Assembly: GCF_048544455.1 (NCBI RefSeq) | Contig: NC_133530.1 | Location: forward strand, 17,165,748-17,229,747 | DNA from: Silene latifolia | Lineage: Eukaryota > Streptophyta > Magnoliopsida > Caryophyllales > Caryophyllaceae | DNA: 64,000 bases | Reading direction: 5' to 3' | Part shown: piece by piece, positions 22,689 through 35,664 of the stretch | How the letters are laid out: the number at the start of each line of letters is the position of its first letter | Numbering within the stretch: position 1 is the stretch's first letter | Notes under the pieces: generated by a model | Told to the model about the DNA's origin: nothing | The model's input: only the letters and a program-made list of their open reading frames with translations | Databases searched by the model: none | Translations under genes and position numbers: made by a program

Positions 22689-25600
22689 ATGAGATTAATC
22701 AATAATTTTATCCTAATATTTGTTATTGCAACCATGAAACACTTGATAATCACATCGGTCGCGACAGCAATCGAAGCAGAGGAAGGAGCAACAGACATCC
22801 AATGGACATTGCACGAAAAATGCCCAAACAAATGTGGTAACGTTACAATCCCGTACCCATTTGGTATAGGAACGGGATGTTATTACAACGAGAGTATCAA
22901 CGACATTTTTTACAAAATCGATTGTGATAACAAGTCCAAAGACGACACACCTCGACCCATGTATGCAGGGCTAGAGGTGCTAGACATCTTATTACCTGAA
23001 GGAGAAATTCGCGTTTCTGGCGCAATTTCTCACATTTGTTTTACCAAAAATGGCAAACAAGTTTTCCAAAACAACGCGACAATTTCCATGGGAGGTAGAT
23101 TTACGATTTCTAGTACCAAAAGTGTTTTCGCGGCCATAGGGTGTGACACCTTTGCTTGGTTCAAAGGAATGCGTCATAAGCAATCATATTATACTGGATG
23201 TATGACAGTATGTGACACAATCCACGAGGTTGTTGCGAATGGAACGTGTAAAGATCTCGGTTGTTGTACTACTCCAGTACCCGAGGGCGTGACCAATATT
23301 ACCGTTGAAGCCCAAAGTTTTCACCAGCACAAGGATGTTATCGGGTTTAATCCTTGTGGTTCTGCATTTGTTGTTGAGAAAAATGCTTTGTATTTTCGGA
23401 TTGATAACGTAACCAATGTGCCCCTTAAGTCAGGGGAGCTCCCGGTTATCTTTGATTGGATGATTGGTACGGAGAATTGCGCAATAGCTCAAGCAAGAGG
23501 GACATGTTTGTGCAATGGCAATGGCAATAGTACTTGTGATGATTCAAGTGTTAATGCTGGTTATCGGTGCAAATGTAACGATGGATACTCGGGTAATCCA
23601 TACTTAGCAAATGGTTGCAAAGGTATTTATTTATTTATTTTTACTTTTTGGGATATTCTTTTGTGTACCCCTGAAATTTTTCATTTACTAAGGTGTATCA
23701 CAAAAAAACTTTGACTGACAATAATTCTTTGTTACAAGTTCAGAAAACGGTAATTTTTTTTAAGCAAGTTATCTTGTCAAGGCCTTGAATTTGAAGAAAA
23801 GAAAAAAAATTCACCGCTTTTTGAACTCGTAGTCGGTAGTTATGGTTGGTCAAAACTTTTTTAACGATTAAACTTTGACCGACCATAATTCCTGACTACG
23901 ATTTGAGACATCGGTGAATTCTTTTTCAAATTGAAGACCTCTTAAAGACGGACAATTTGAAAAAAAAGTTTATTGTATTCTGAATTTGTAGCCAAGAGTT
24001 ATTGACGGTCAAAATTTTTTTTCCAAGAAAAGAGGGCTACATCTTAGAAAATGAAAAGGTTGAGGGCTATCCCTTACTTTATCCATTCATACTTTACTTG
24101 AGAACGGTATAATCTAAAATCGTTCTTGTAAGGTTGTTCATTTTATAAGAGCTCCGTGTCATTCTGGAAAAACCGTTCCAGTATAGGCATTTTATAAACA
24201 CGAAATTGAAGATACTTGTAGAAAATGGTCTTATATGTTAGTAGTATGTTCCGTGTAACATGTTTGTAAAAATTAATAATTTCGACTTGTGCTACGTAGA
24301 TGTGGATGAGTGTGCTGATCAAGGCCTCAACAACTGTAAAAAGCAAGAATATTGTATCAATTCTAACGGTGGATATAGTTGTCGCTGCCCAAAGGGCTTC
24401 CATGGCGATGGGACAAAGACGGGTACTTGTATACCTCATCGCAAGGAAATTTCTACGACATCTTTCAAGGTCTCGGTTGGTAAGTAAAAACTCTTACAAC
24501 AGTACTTCATATAAATGTGATGGTTGCCATAACAAAGCATAGACGTCAACAATTAATTGTGTGAATCAATTAAAAGATTATTTTCAATAGGGCCCACTTT
24601 TTTTGTCAATCAACTGAGCAGGAAAAAGTTGAACAATCCTTAATCTTTTAGTTTATTGGGGATGCTTCAGAGCACTATTGGTCGCTGTAGAGCGAGATTT
24701 TGACGAATTTTATGAATACTTGTCAGGTGTTGGTGGTAGTATCATTGGTTCAATAATGCTAGCATTTGTACTATACTTGCAACGAGAGAAAAAGCGTCTA
24801 AAGATAGCTCGCGAGACCTTCTTCAGACAAAATGGCGGTCACTTGTTGCATCAAAGGCTCATCTCTGGAAGAGATGTAAAGGTCGAAATGCTCAAAGTAT
24901 TCACCATCGAAGAACTTGAAAAGGCGACAAACAAATATAACGATAACAATATCATAGGCGAGGGTGGATTTGGTGTCGTTTACAAAGGAACCTTGGATAA
25001 CAATCAAGTAGTTGCCATTAAGAAGTCTCGCAAGGTAGACTCTGCCCAAACCGAGCAATTCATTAATGAAGTCGTCATATTATCTCAATTGAATAACCGG
25101 CATGTGGTGAAGCTCTTAGGGTGTTGTCTTGAGACCGAGTTACCATTACTTGTCTACGAGTTTATTGACAATGGAACGTTAAGCGACCATTTACATGATG
25201 AGATGAAAGCGTCTCTGCTTAAGTGGGATATGAGGCTTAAAATCGCGTCTCAAGTGGCCGAGGTTCTATCCTATTTACACACCACAATTTCGATACCTAT
25301 AATTCATAGAGATATCAAGTCCACCAACATTCTTTTGGACCAAAATTACATGGCCAAAGTGGCCGATTTTGGAGCGTCAAGGTTGGTTCCAGTCGATCAA
25401 GATCATTTAGCCACTATAATCCTAGGAACGCGTGGTTATTTGGATCCTGAGTACTTACAAACAAGTGAATTAACTCAAAAGAGTGATGTCTACAGCTTTG
25501 GAGTAGTTCTGGTCGAACTTTTTACTAGAGAATATGCACTTTCTTTTGATAGGCCTGAAAATGAGAGATGCCTTGCCAACTTCTTTCTCATGAAATTGAA

Positions 25601-25952
25601 GGAAGATCGACTTCTCGAGATCATTGACAAAACAATGGCTAGTAATGAAGTGTTGGAGCAAGTAAGAGAAGTAGCTAATCTTGCTCATTGGTGCTTGAGA
25701 TTGAAGGGTGATGAGAGACCAACTATGAAGCAAGTTGCGGCCGAGCTAGAGAGAATAAGAGGAAGGGTTGGACTTGGACCGCAACCCTTGGTTAGATGTA
25801 GTATGGTGAACCGAAATGACAATGATGCATACTTGAGTGGTGAGTCGTCGATGCCACCAAAGGAAAGTGATGGTTGCCATAAGGGAAGTACCATGGAGTC
25901 TTCTAATAGCCAAGTTAGTAGCCTTTTGGATTCCTTAGAATTTGCAAGATAG
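22689..25952 (+). CDS. WAK-like gene D: wall-associated receptor kinase-like protein, 779 aa
   Basis: Exons: 22689-23622, 24300-24479, 24727-25952, all joined in phase 1. The architecture is as in gene C: signal peptide, Cys-rich galacturonan-binding domain ([17 protein letters not shown]), EGF-like Cys cluster, calcium-type EGF (DVDECADQG), transmembrane segment near 373-390, and kinase with loop GEGGFG 449-454, Lys470, HRD 565-567, DFG 585-587 and the usual GTRGYLDPEY. All key residues are present, so it should be an active RD kinase at the plasma membrane. It is the closest paralogue of C, directly downstream on the same strand, which indicates tandem duplication. Intron 1 contains a foldback element. 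No lesion seen. Confidence 0.92.
23650..24073. mobile_element. Foldback element in intron 1 of gene D, imperfect 9-bp target duplication
   Basis: Inverted arms begin GGGATA and share TTTTCATTT.CTAAG.TGTA. The centre is a second inverted pair (TAGTCGGTAGTTATGG against CCATAATTCCTGACTA). Flanks TTACTTTTT (23641-23649) and TTACTTTAT (24074-24082) match at 8 of 9. It lies 27 bases after the splice donor, almost the same position as the unrelated foldback in gene C. Confidence 0.6.
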
Positions 25953-26324
25953 TATTATTTGCAAGAATGTGTTGTACACTTGTACTCATGTTTTATGGCA
26001 AATTCTCATTTCACACGAGCCTTTGCTGTCTAAAATTAAGAGGGAGAAAATGTCGTTATTATTTTAATGACAAAATGTCGCAACTAAAGCTACAGCTAAA
26101 ATTGTTCACATTTTTATTAGAAAATTGTTCTTATAACTTTTCTCAAAACAAATGGTAATATTTTATTGTAAATGAATCACATTTTTTGAAGGATACTTTT
26201 TACGCAATTGTTGACCGTAATACTTTGTATTTTGGATTATCTGGTCCGTCCTTAGCTATATGATGATAATTATCTAAGTAAAATGTCCAAATTTATACAT
26301 AAATAACTTCTAAAGTGTAATAAT

Positions 26325-26454
26325 CGAAAATGTCTTAGTTTAGTGGTTAAGACGAAGGTATTGTGGATAATAAGTCACAGGTTTGAATCTCCCCTCCCCT
26401 CTCCAATACTGCAACTAAGTGCGCGGTCTTAGTTAGAAAAAATAAACTTCATTG
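26325..26454 (+). mobile_element. tRNA-derived SINE
   Basis: An A box (TAGTTTAGTGG, 26336-26346) fits TRGYNNARNNG. A B box-like GGTTTGAATCT (26380-26390) follows 33 bases later, and the 3' end is A-rich (GAAAAAATAAA). Flanks AGTGTAATAAT (26314-26324) and AGTGTAATGAT (26455-26465) match at 10 of 11. The pol III boxes plus the target duplication support a SINE rather than a tRNA gene; no cloverleaf could be made. Confidence 0.65.
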
Positions 26455-26906
26455 AGTGTAATGATATATTGATATTGGATATTCAACATTGTTAAGCAAC
26501 CAAATACAATACAACTCGCTTTTATTCTCAAGTCACTACAATTATATCATGAACCACCAAGTCTTTTTCCGTAAACTAGCCTTGTTTAAGATCGTCTTAA
26601 GTTCACAGCATACTTAACATGGTGTTATATAACATATTCTGTTTTTTTCATGGTTCTAACAAGAAAGATTTTGACCAGGATCGACTCCAAAATCTTGATA
26701 ATTAGAAAGTTTGTACGTAAGAGTAAGAGTTTATTAGTGAGTCAATAATATTAGTGAGTTAAGAGTGTGAGTGTTTATTTGTAATTGGCATATTTCCAAT
26801 TTATTTGAGTGATAATAAAATTATTGTAAGAGTGCAATTTATTATTATCGTCTTACTCTTTTCACATAATATTTTTCATTACGCTTCCGTATAAAATACA
26901 CTCTGA

Positions 26907-26989
26907 TTCGCTACAACTTCATCTCCTGTGATCAGTGGTGTTAATACCATAGTAGTGAGAATTATGAGAACATGGCTTCGGTAACCCAT
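26907..26989 (-). pseudogene. WAK-like relic: signal peptide only
   Basis: On the minus strand an ATG at 26989 opens MGYRSHVLIILTTMVLTPLI, clearly related to the signal peptides of genes A and B (MGYQKH.LIFL..VLT.IISG). The frame ends within a few codons after the peptide and nothing resembling the galacturonan-binding domain follows. It is the truncated 5' end of another minus-strand WAK copy lying between D and B. Confidence 0.75.
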
Positions 26990-27214
26990 GCCGATATCGT
27001 GAAAAGTAGTGATTTATTGAATTGGGTACTTAGCTTACGTAATTACTGGCTAGGGCTTAATTACTGACTAATTTTGTAGGCTAGAGTTTGCTTTGAACAT
27101 TAAAATGTTGATATTTAAGCAATTGATGAAAATGTTGGTCCAAGAAATAGTTGACCTTGAAGTCGTCTACGTGTTATTCCTTTTAACATTATTGTTTTCA
27201 CAAATTATAGAATA

Positions 27215-27338
27215 AGACAGTCTCACATTGTGAGACGATCCGTTTCTATATATATTAAAAAAAAAAAACAACTCATATATTACTATCAATAAAAGAGTGG
27301 TTTTATGAAAAGGGACTGCTTATAATATAAGACTGTCT
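27215..27338. mobile_element. TA-flanked MITE with AGACAGTC termini
   Basis: 124 bp starting AGACAGTCTCAC and ending GACTGTCT, with TA on both sides (27213-27214 and 27339-27340). Inverted ends and a TA site suggest a mariner-like MITE. Confidence 0.6.
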
Positions 27339-27954
27339 TAAACAATAACTACTGTATTTTTTTTTTTGAATCTTGATATGTGGTTGAAGAGTTGATAGTT
27401 AGAGGAGTGGACCAACTTTTTTATTATGTGAACTAGGAGGGGCTTCTGCATGAACTAGGATATGGTTGACCTTGACTGAATCTTTTTTAACATTATTGTT
27501 CGCTAATTATTGAAGAAGTATTTAATTTCTTAAACAGTTGTTAAAGTGTTGATAATATTGTTTTTGTTGTTAATTAATTGTTGATAGGGTTAACAAGAAG
27601 GCATGAACAATGCATTCAGTCCCCGGGTATCAAGATAGCGAGGCCGGTATGTTTTTATATATATCCGATGGTTTTGAGGGGTCGCATAGTTATTTTGTGT
27701 CATTCGATTATATATTTTCTATCTCATCTTCATATGTAGTATATTCAAGGTGATGTATGTGTTTGGTTATAAAAATAGGAGGGAAAGAGATGGGAGAGCG
27801 ATTGTAATCCTCTCCAGATTAACGGGTTCAGTTTTATATAATATTGACCGTGTATTTTCATAGAAATGAACAAGGCGTTACGAAATTTCCTAATCCAAAA
27901 AAGGCGTTAAAAGTACGTTAAAACGAAAATATTCAAGTAATATTATTAAGCCCC

Positions 27955-28170
27955 ATTCTTAAGAACTGAATATCTCTGAACCAAGCTGAATTGAATTTTA
28001 CTATATCAGTTTATAGGACCTGAACTAAACTAAACTAATTTATAATTTATAGGAAGAGACGTGAAATCAGGTGAAGTGGAATAAAGTTGAACGGAATTGA
28101 ACTGAAATTGTGAGAATTGAACCGAACTAAATTGAACTGAATTAAGTTGCAGTGAAATTAAGTCCACAAG
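27955..28170. repeat. GAACTGAA-type degenerate repeat block
   Basis: Many imperfect copies of TGAACTGAA/TGAATTGAA with an AATAAAGTTGA segment. A similar block occurs at 8155-8240 inside the Helitron at 6930-8659, so this is a dispersed repeat. No ends could be set. Confidence 0.5.
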
Positions 28171-28798
28171 AACTACTCTGATGTCTTTGTGCTAAAAATG
28201 GTTTTAGCTATGTTTGTTTAATTTTTAATCATTATCCTGATGGAATGATTATACTGGTTATTCAACGTTTTAATCATTCCTTACCAAACAGAATATGAAG
28301 TTGGTAAAACCCCAATGAAGAACATGGGAATAGCTGTCATACTAGATAGTTTTAATTTCATTACTCAAGAAGAAGGCAGTTTCAAGCTTGGGCTTAGTTT
28401 TAAAAGGTGTGAGGCGTATCGAGGTGAGGATGGTGCAATGGCACAAGGCAAAGGCCAAAGGGAAGGGTATACAAACGAGGGAGGAGAAAAAAATGTTGAA
28501 ATTGCATGATGGTGAACCTTGCTTGTTGTCCCTTGTCTATAAGGCGCACTTAAACTGCACTTATGCTTTTTGGCTAGTGTCTGCGACTCTGCTCGCTTCA
28601 GTAAACTGAGAGCTCATGAAATGATGAAATAAACAAAGGTTAACGAATGATTGATTGGAATTGTGAAACTATTCAATATAATCACTCTGATAGTGTAATG
28701 TAGTAAGGAGTATCATTCTCTTGTATGCATTGGGTAACCAAATGAAAATCAAATAACCCTTCACAAGAACATACAGCACAAAACATTACTCTGGTTTA

Positions 28799-31700
28799 TT
28801 ATCTCCCATTTTTAAGGAGACTGTGTATATCTGAGTCCCTACCTCCATTGTTACCATCATCAACTGTTGGAAATTCTACTAAATGACCTCCGAAATTTTC
28901 AAGCTCATCAAATGATTGTCCAATACTATGCTTCACGTTGCTACCCATTCTTTTTATTCCTTCTAGTTCCATGGCGACTTCCTTCATGGTTGGCCTCTTT
29001 TCGCGTTTTAGCCTCAAACACAATTTTGCTAAGTTAGCCACTTTCTTTATTTGCTCAATTTCTTTCAGACCATTAGATATGTTTTTATCGACAATGTCGA
29101 ACAAACGATCCTGTTTCATCTTAGAAATGAAATGCAAAGCAAGACATCTCTCTAGTTCTGACTCCTGGTTAGATAGTGCCTTTTTCTTGGTCAATAGTTC
29201 AACCAAAACAACTCCAAAGCTGTATACATCACTCTTTTCGGTTAACTCGAAAGACAACATGTATTCAGGGTCCAAGTATCCTTGTGTTCCTACCACCATT
29301 GTAGCTAATTGACCTTGGTCCAATGGAACTAGTTTTGACGCGCCAAAATCAGCAACCTTAGCCGTATAACTTTCATCTAAGAGTACATTCATCGACTTCA
29401 TATCTCTGTGAATGATCGGGGTTGAGATTGTGGTGTGTAGATATGATAACACATCAGCAATTTCCGATGCTATCCTTAGACGCAAGTTCCATGTCAAATG
29501 GGGTACTTTATCTTCGTCATGTAAGTGAGCATATAATGTGCCATTGTTGATAAACTCGTATACTAGCAATGGTACTTCAGTCTCGAGACAACAACCAAGT
29601 AACTTAACTACATTCCTATTGTTGATTTGCGAGAGTATGAGAACTTCATTGATGAACTGCTCCACTTGATTAGGATCCACCTTAAGAGATCTTTTGATGG
29701 CAACAGGCTGATTGCCGGATATAACCCCCTTATAAACAACCCCAAAACCGCCTTTTCCGATTATATTTGCTTCGTTATAATTGTCGGTTGCATTTTCCAA
29801 CTCTTGTATCGTGAAGATCTTTAGAACATCCATTCCGGACACCTTTTGGTGTAAAATTTCACCTCCGTTGTCACGAAAGTTCTTTTCTCGTAGCGCAGTA
29901 ATTTTTCTTTCTCCATGTCTCCAATACGCGATAAAGGCGATTATGAGCAGAATTATGATAACTCCACCAGTACCTACAAAATAAAAACATGAACCCTATC
30001 TGTAAATCCAGCAAAACTCTCTTATTTTGGTAAATATGTTTAAAACATACATTTTGTTATTATAACACGTACCCGCAGTGAGAATAACAGGCATAAGCCA
30101 AGGTTTTGTCTTTGTATTAGAGATGCAATGATCAGTATTTGTTCCAATTCCATGGTAACCATTTGGGCATTCACAATGATAGCCCCCAACGTCGTTCCGA
30201 CAATATTCTGGTTTCTCACATTCATCACTTGCGGCTTCACACTCATTAATATCTGATCAAACTCTTATATGAATGAATAAGCACAAATAAGATTATACAT
30301 CGATTACATCCAGTTGTAAATTGATAAGTACAAATAAGATTATAAATCCAGTTGTACCATAAACATGGTACAACCAAGGTATAGAATCCGAGCTTATATC
30401 TATTTTTTCTGAGCTAATTTAAAGTTCATGTTTTTAATGTATAAATGGATGGGTTCAATACTTTCTAATAAAACTCATCTTCTTTAATGTAAAGCTCGGA
30501 TACTTCATCACAAAGCTCGAATTCTACACCGTACAACATATACAACTGGTTGTATAGTCCATGAATTGATGAATAATTGTGTTGATTTAATATATTTTGA
30601 TGTGTAAACTTACTTCTAATAATCTTTTTTTTTTCCTTCTAAGAATTATACATGGAAATTACATGCAAAATATTATACAAAATAAAAAAAGTTAATTCCG
30701 TATTCTATTACGACGGAGTACTATAAAATCGGGTCGTAGCGCATCGAAACACAGTATGGTCATATTGTTATTCAACCTTAGCAATTTTCTAAGTAGTTTT
30801 GATCGTAACACCCTACAGATTTAAGAACTTACCTAGGATGAAGATCGTAACCTCTTTCTACAATCGTAGAATCGCGATTTTAAAGTAAAGGAAATAACAG
30901 AAAAGTTAACAGCAAACATTTAGGAAGTTCATCAATTATGACTATGGAGATGGATATTTATCAGTAAGAAATAAGAATGACATGATTTTGTTACCTTGGC
31001 AACCTTGTGGAAGATATGGATTTCCTGAATAACCTTTCTTGCAATCGCAACGATATCCGTCTAGACCTTGTTGTTCATGCGTTAAGTTGATGCAATCTGT
31101 GTTGCTCTTACACAAACAACTTTCTTCTTTTTCAGCTTCCGAACAATTTTTGGTTCCGATACCCCAATTGTATACAACAGGAAACTTAGGCGGTTCGTTC
31201 AAATAATAACTCAAGTTTCGAGTCAAATTCTGTTTTGAAAATTTGAAGGCATTATTTGCGACAGGGCACGCCACGCTACACGGGTTAAACTCAACCCCAG
31301 TATGGTGGTTATAACTGTAAGCCTCGGTTTTTAAGTTGGTTACGCCATCGGGTATGGAAGCTTGACAACAACCAACCCCATTACATCTGCCGTCGTTGGC
31401 CACATCGTTTAATTCGTTGCATGTTGTCATGCATCCTGTGGAGTAGTTCTTGCCATAACGTTTACCTTTAAACCAGGCATAGGTATCACACCCTGTTGCC
31501 ACAAACTTGTTTTTGCTGCTGGATATCGTAAATGATCTTAGGTTTATCCAACTATACGAATAATAATAAGATGAATTGTCAGACTCATCACACTTGTATG
31601 AAATATTGCTATTGAGGTGAATTTCGGCCTCTTTTACGGAAATGTTTAGTATTTGGATATTGTTGCCGAGAATTGGTTGGGGAGGACTGAAAGTATGATT

Positions 31701-31916
31701 ACACGTGATTCTCATTGAGGGGTTAAGACTATGATCATCTTTATCTTTATAGTAACACCCATCTTCTATGCCAAATGGGTAAGGAATGGTAATGCCTCCA
31801 CACTCTGAGGTACAATGTGAAGCGATAACGAGTGATTCCAGCGCTTCAGAACCCGATATTATTTGTGTTAGTACCAAACTAATGAGAAAGATTAGGACAT
31901 GTTTTTGGTATCCCAT
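28799..31916 (-). CDS. WAK-like gene B: wall-associated receptor kinase-like protein, 758 aa
   Basis: Exons (minus strand): 31916-30995, 30252-30073, 29973-28799, in phase 1, open throughout. Signal peptide about 1-22 (MGYQKHVLIFLISLVLTQII). Galacturonan-binding domain with the [20 protein letters not shown] core, EGF-like Cys cluster, then a calcium-type EGF in exon 2 (DINEC start, six Cys). Transmembrane segment about 370-385. Kinase with loop GKGGFG 440-445, Lys461, HRD 556-558, DFG 576-578 and [10 protein letters not shown]. It is the intact sister of gene A, with the same MGYQKH start and equivalent exon borders. Its upstream region, shared with A, is split by the transposon nest starting at 32763, about 850 bases from the start codon, which may affect expression. 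Confidence 0.92.
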
Positions 31917-32757
31917 GCTTAAATGGGATTGATTTGGATTAATGGTTTCAGGAAAAGAAGTGTATGTGATTAGTTTGTATGAACTATGAATATGCTTTAT
32001 GCTTAATGTCAGAATATAAGTAAAGTTGACATTGGATGATTGGAGAAAAGTTCAGCAAAAAATAAGCTAAGCACCTAATTTGATAGTGATATCAACAAAT
32101 TAAGACGTAAGGAACATTTGAGAGATTCAACAAAATAGAGTATTACTCTACACTCCACAATTTTAATAGTTTCAATATATGTATGAGATTGGTCTTTCTA
32201 AGGGAAGAATTGATCAAACAATTAGTTCATCGTCAAATCTGCAATTTTTTTTCCATTGATGCCAATTTGATTGGATGAATTTGTCAAAGTGAATAAAAAA
32301 CAAGCATAAAAAAATGTGAAGCTTAAAGATTATTTGCCATTGGATATTATTGTTACAATTAATTAATTAATGTTAAGTTCCTAATTTACCCTTTAATCCT
32401 AATTAGTTTGAAATTCAAATTTAATGGAGGGAAAGCAAAATACCTTAGTAATTTACAATAATACCCCGGGTGTCGCTCAATTTGAGTATCACCCGATGAC
32501 GCTATCTCATTTTCCTTCAGGGAATGCAGCAGTGTTAAAACTCATGAGTTAGAGCTTTACCGCCCTAGTGGTTCTACCCATCTCGAATTCGAACACTGGA
32601 TGGTATAAAAAAAAAAAAATTAGTTGGCAATCTCATTTTATCTGATTATGTCAACACAAATTGTATTTCCTTTTATCATTTTACAAAGTATAGCTGCTAT
32701 TGACTTTATAAAGTAAACTTGATTAGTTCTTTCGAGTTTAACATTTGTTTGATGTTG
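31917..32757. other. Upstream region of gene B, with a possible SINE
   Basis: No gene. AGATTCAACAAAATAGAGTA (32120) and the last 120 bases match the upstream region of gene A. Between them, about 32462-32619 may be a SINE: tRNA-like TAGTGGTTCTACC and TTCGAAC boxes, then a run of A at 32606-32619. I could not find a target duplication, so the SINE call is weak. Confidence 0.45.
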
Positions 32758-32762
32758 TCAAA

Positions 32763-33040
32763 TGTTAGAAATGTGAGAGGAGAAGGAGACGCATGAGAGA
32801 AATGGAGTAGAGTGGAAATTGTGTTTGTAGTACATTGTTATCAGTAGTATATATACAAAACATGGGATGAACTAAATATGGAAGATAATATATACAATGG
32901 CAAGCTTTATCTTTGGCGTGCAGCAAGGCATGGAGCAAGGTGTGGAGCAAACATTATTTAATGGTCTTGATTTGTGGGATTTGCTTGTTGTGAGCAACGG
33001 CTCTCTGGGAGGCACAACCAATATCCCTAATATCCTAATA
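32763..33040 (-). repeat. Left LTR (3' LTR) of the TRIM-like element
   Basis: Begins TGTTAGAAATG and ends CCTAATA on the plus strand. A minus-strand TATATATA at 32848-32855 may be its promoter. It matches the right LTR except at 33022 (T versus C). Confidence 0.9.
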
Positions 33041-34968
33041 CCCTCCCGCAATCGTAAAGGCAGTACGTAGTACGAACTTTACGATTGGAGAAATGCAAGA
33101 AAAACATAGAAATACAAGAAGAAAAAGATCCCCCGGAGATGAACTGCAAAAGCTGACAGTCTCCATCTTCAATCTTCATCTTCTTCGATCTTTCATTAAA
33201 TCTTCTTCGTCTTCAAAGGTGGTAAGAAACGAGTATAAAACTCGTAGAAAATTAATTCGAACAAGAACGTTAAGCTTTTCGGACTTGTCGAATATCAAAT
33301 GATTTGTTAGGAACACTAATCGGACCTAAACAAATTTCTAGAAAACGGAAAATTATCCGTCAATTTCAAGATCTGGAGAACGTTTCTTTTTCTTCGAACT
33401 CCAAATTAATTGATAAGTAGCATTTTAGTTGTATTTTACCCCGCATTTATACCTTATTCCAACTCGATTTTGTGTGCTTAAATGTCTAAAAAGCTCATTT
33501 AATTACTAATTTATAATAATTAGTCGTATTGGTTACATTTAATATTTAGTCGTATTGTTATTATAATATTAGTATTATTACTATTATTTTATTAATATAT
33601 TAATTTAATGCGTAGGTGAGATGGGATAAATAAGAAGGAACGAGGAGTAAGACGATTCAACAAGCAAAGCGGGTCAAGATGGACGGAATCAAGTAATATG
33701 TGATGCAATGGAGCAAAATTAGACAAAGTCAAACTCAAGCTTGACCATGTGAATCACCATATGCATCCACCGTCATCACCTTACTTCTACATCATCACTA
33801 CCATTTCTACTCATCACCATTACCGTCATTTCCCAACCACCTATAATCCCTTCATCCATTTCAATCAATAACAACAAAAAAATGCAACCATTCACCACCA
33901 TTTTCATACACTTTCCACAAACACCACTTCATATGCATCATCACCTCGACATTCACCATCACCAATCCGCAACACCACCATAGCTGAAACCCGACACCAT
34001 TCAAATCGTCATCGACATCACCACCGCCATTGTTCATCATCACCACGGCATCCATCAATCACGGCCACCATCAATATTGGACTCGGAATCGAAACCGAGT
34101 CATTTGGATACGATTGAAGACAAGTGCACTCCTAGCCGGGTCACCGGCTGCCTCCCAACCGGCTCACAACACAAACTTGTTCTCCCAGACGGGCACCCGT
34201 CTGCCGCCCTCACCACCGGCTGGGAATACATCAAATATTCACCAAGTTTCCTGGAGGTTCCCAGCCGGTGCCATGACCGGCGGACGGCCAACCGGCTGGG
34301 CATCCCTTGCTGCGTGATTCGTTTTGTTTTACACTTCGCTGATTTGGTTGTTTTGCTGTGTGTATAAAGAATCCAAAATCCCTTTTGTCTTTTGGATTTT
34401 GGTCGTCATTTATGGCGCACGGTTAGTATCATTATTATTACTAGTATTGGTGCCCGGCTTCGCCCGGGCTACCTCTACTTACCATTAATATTTTTTTTCA
34501 TTAAATAAAATTACTTAAAGTTGCATAACTCATAAATTTATCATTAATATATTGTTTATAACATATCCTAAAATTACGATGAAATAAATTCTGAGACAAA
34601 TTCACTACTCCCGCTATTAATATTTTACTCTTATTAATGAAACAATAGTAATAACATTTCACTATTTGCCCGTAATCATTTTTACTTTCACTACTCCCGC
34701 CGTAATTATTGTTACTGTCACTACTGCCGCATTAGTATTGATAATTTCACTATTACCGCATTAATATTGATTATTTCATTACTCCCGTTGTTTCTACCAC
34801 TCTCACTAATCTCGTTGATAATATTGTTACTTTTACTATTCAAATGAGTGATTACTATCATATAACTATATTCAATGTTACTACAATTCTTTTCTTTACT
34901 GACGAAATTACTTTTACTACTTAGGCATGCAACTTTAAGAGGATTATATATTTATATAAATATATTAC

Positions 34969-35564
34969 TGATGGGGCATATTCTGCACCGCTGACCAAGT
35001 CAACACATTGAGCAAGGTCAAAGATATCCACAGCAAGTCAACGACTTAGACAGACTAGCCGATGCATCCCATCACTGTCACACTGGTCTCGGCATGATGA
35101 CACCGCCACAAGGGACACATACCCGCGTACTCATATCCAAGACCCCTCGGCGGCGAGTCAATACGGCCCCGGCCGCCATAGGTATCTCGGCCGAGGGTAG
35201 ATCGGTCTTTCCACCGTTAGCCACTTGGCCACTACGTGACAAAAGGTGAAAGCCTATAAATACTCCTCAACCTTCATTGAGGAAAGGATCCCACAACTAA
35301 AACCTAAATACACTATTCATCTGGTAATATCTCCCTTATCTCTCTACAATACGTATCTAGCCAAGTAACACAGCTTAATCCTTTAAGTTTACTGACTTGA
35401 GCGTCGGAGTGAGTACGCTTGGCACACAGCCAAGCCCTCAGTTCGTTCATTGTTGCAGGAGAGGCCGAGAGAGACGATAGAAGCAAGAAGGGTTCAACTC
35501 AAGACATTATTCTACAAGCCACGGGTGGTAACTAATAACTGCTCTGGAAATTACACCCGGAACA
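34969..35564 (+). repeat. Left LTR of the Retand-like element
   Basis: 596 bp. A TATAAATA box lies at 35255-35262, so transcription should start near 35290. The last 320 bases match the right LTR except at two small clusters near 35435-35447. Confidence 0.9.
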
Positions 35565-35664
35565 ATTGGCGCCGTCTGTGGGGAAAGACACTAGAAGCTG
35601 GTCACGTTCATTCCCAAACAAAAAAACAACAAATCAACAAAAACCCACTCAAAAAGCTAAGAAA

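Larger units (their letters stand above)
25953..28798. other. Intergenic region between genes D and B
   Basis: No intact gene. It contains a SINE (26325), a WAK signal-peptide relic (26907-26989), a TA-flanked MITE (27215) and a GAACTGAA-type repeat block (27955-28170), listed separately. Short open frames at 28315-28609 show no recognisable protein. Confidence 0.6.

Noticed and set aside
26336..26390. tRNA gene
   Set aside because: A and B boxes are present but no cloverleaf forms. The A-rich tail and flanking repeats fit a SINE.
28315..28609. Two overlapping short ORFs upstream of the gene B 3' end
   Set aside because: Low-complexity, lysine- and glutamate-rich, no motif, no splice context.
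32765..32950. 61-residue minus-strand ORF present twice (also 48136-48321)
   Set aside because: It lies within the duplicated TRIM LTRs; the conservation is that of the LTR, not of a protein.
34030..34367. Open frames of 95-96 codons at 34.0-34.4 kb
   Set aside because: Overlapping frames on both strands in a CACC/CCGG-rich part of the solo LTR; no recognisable protein.
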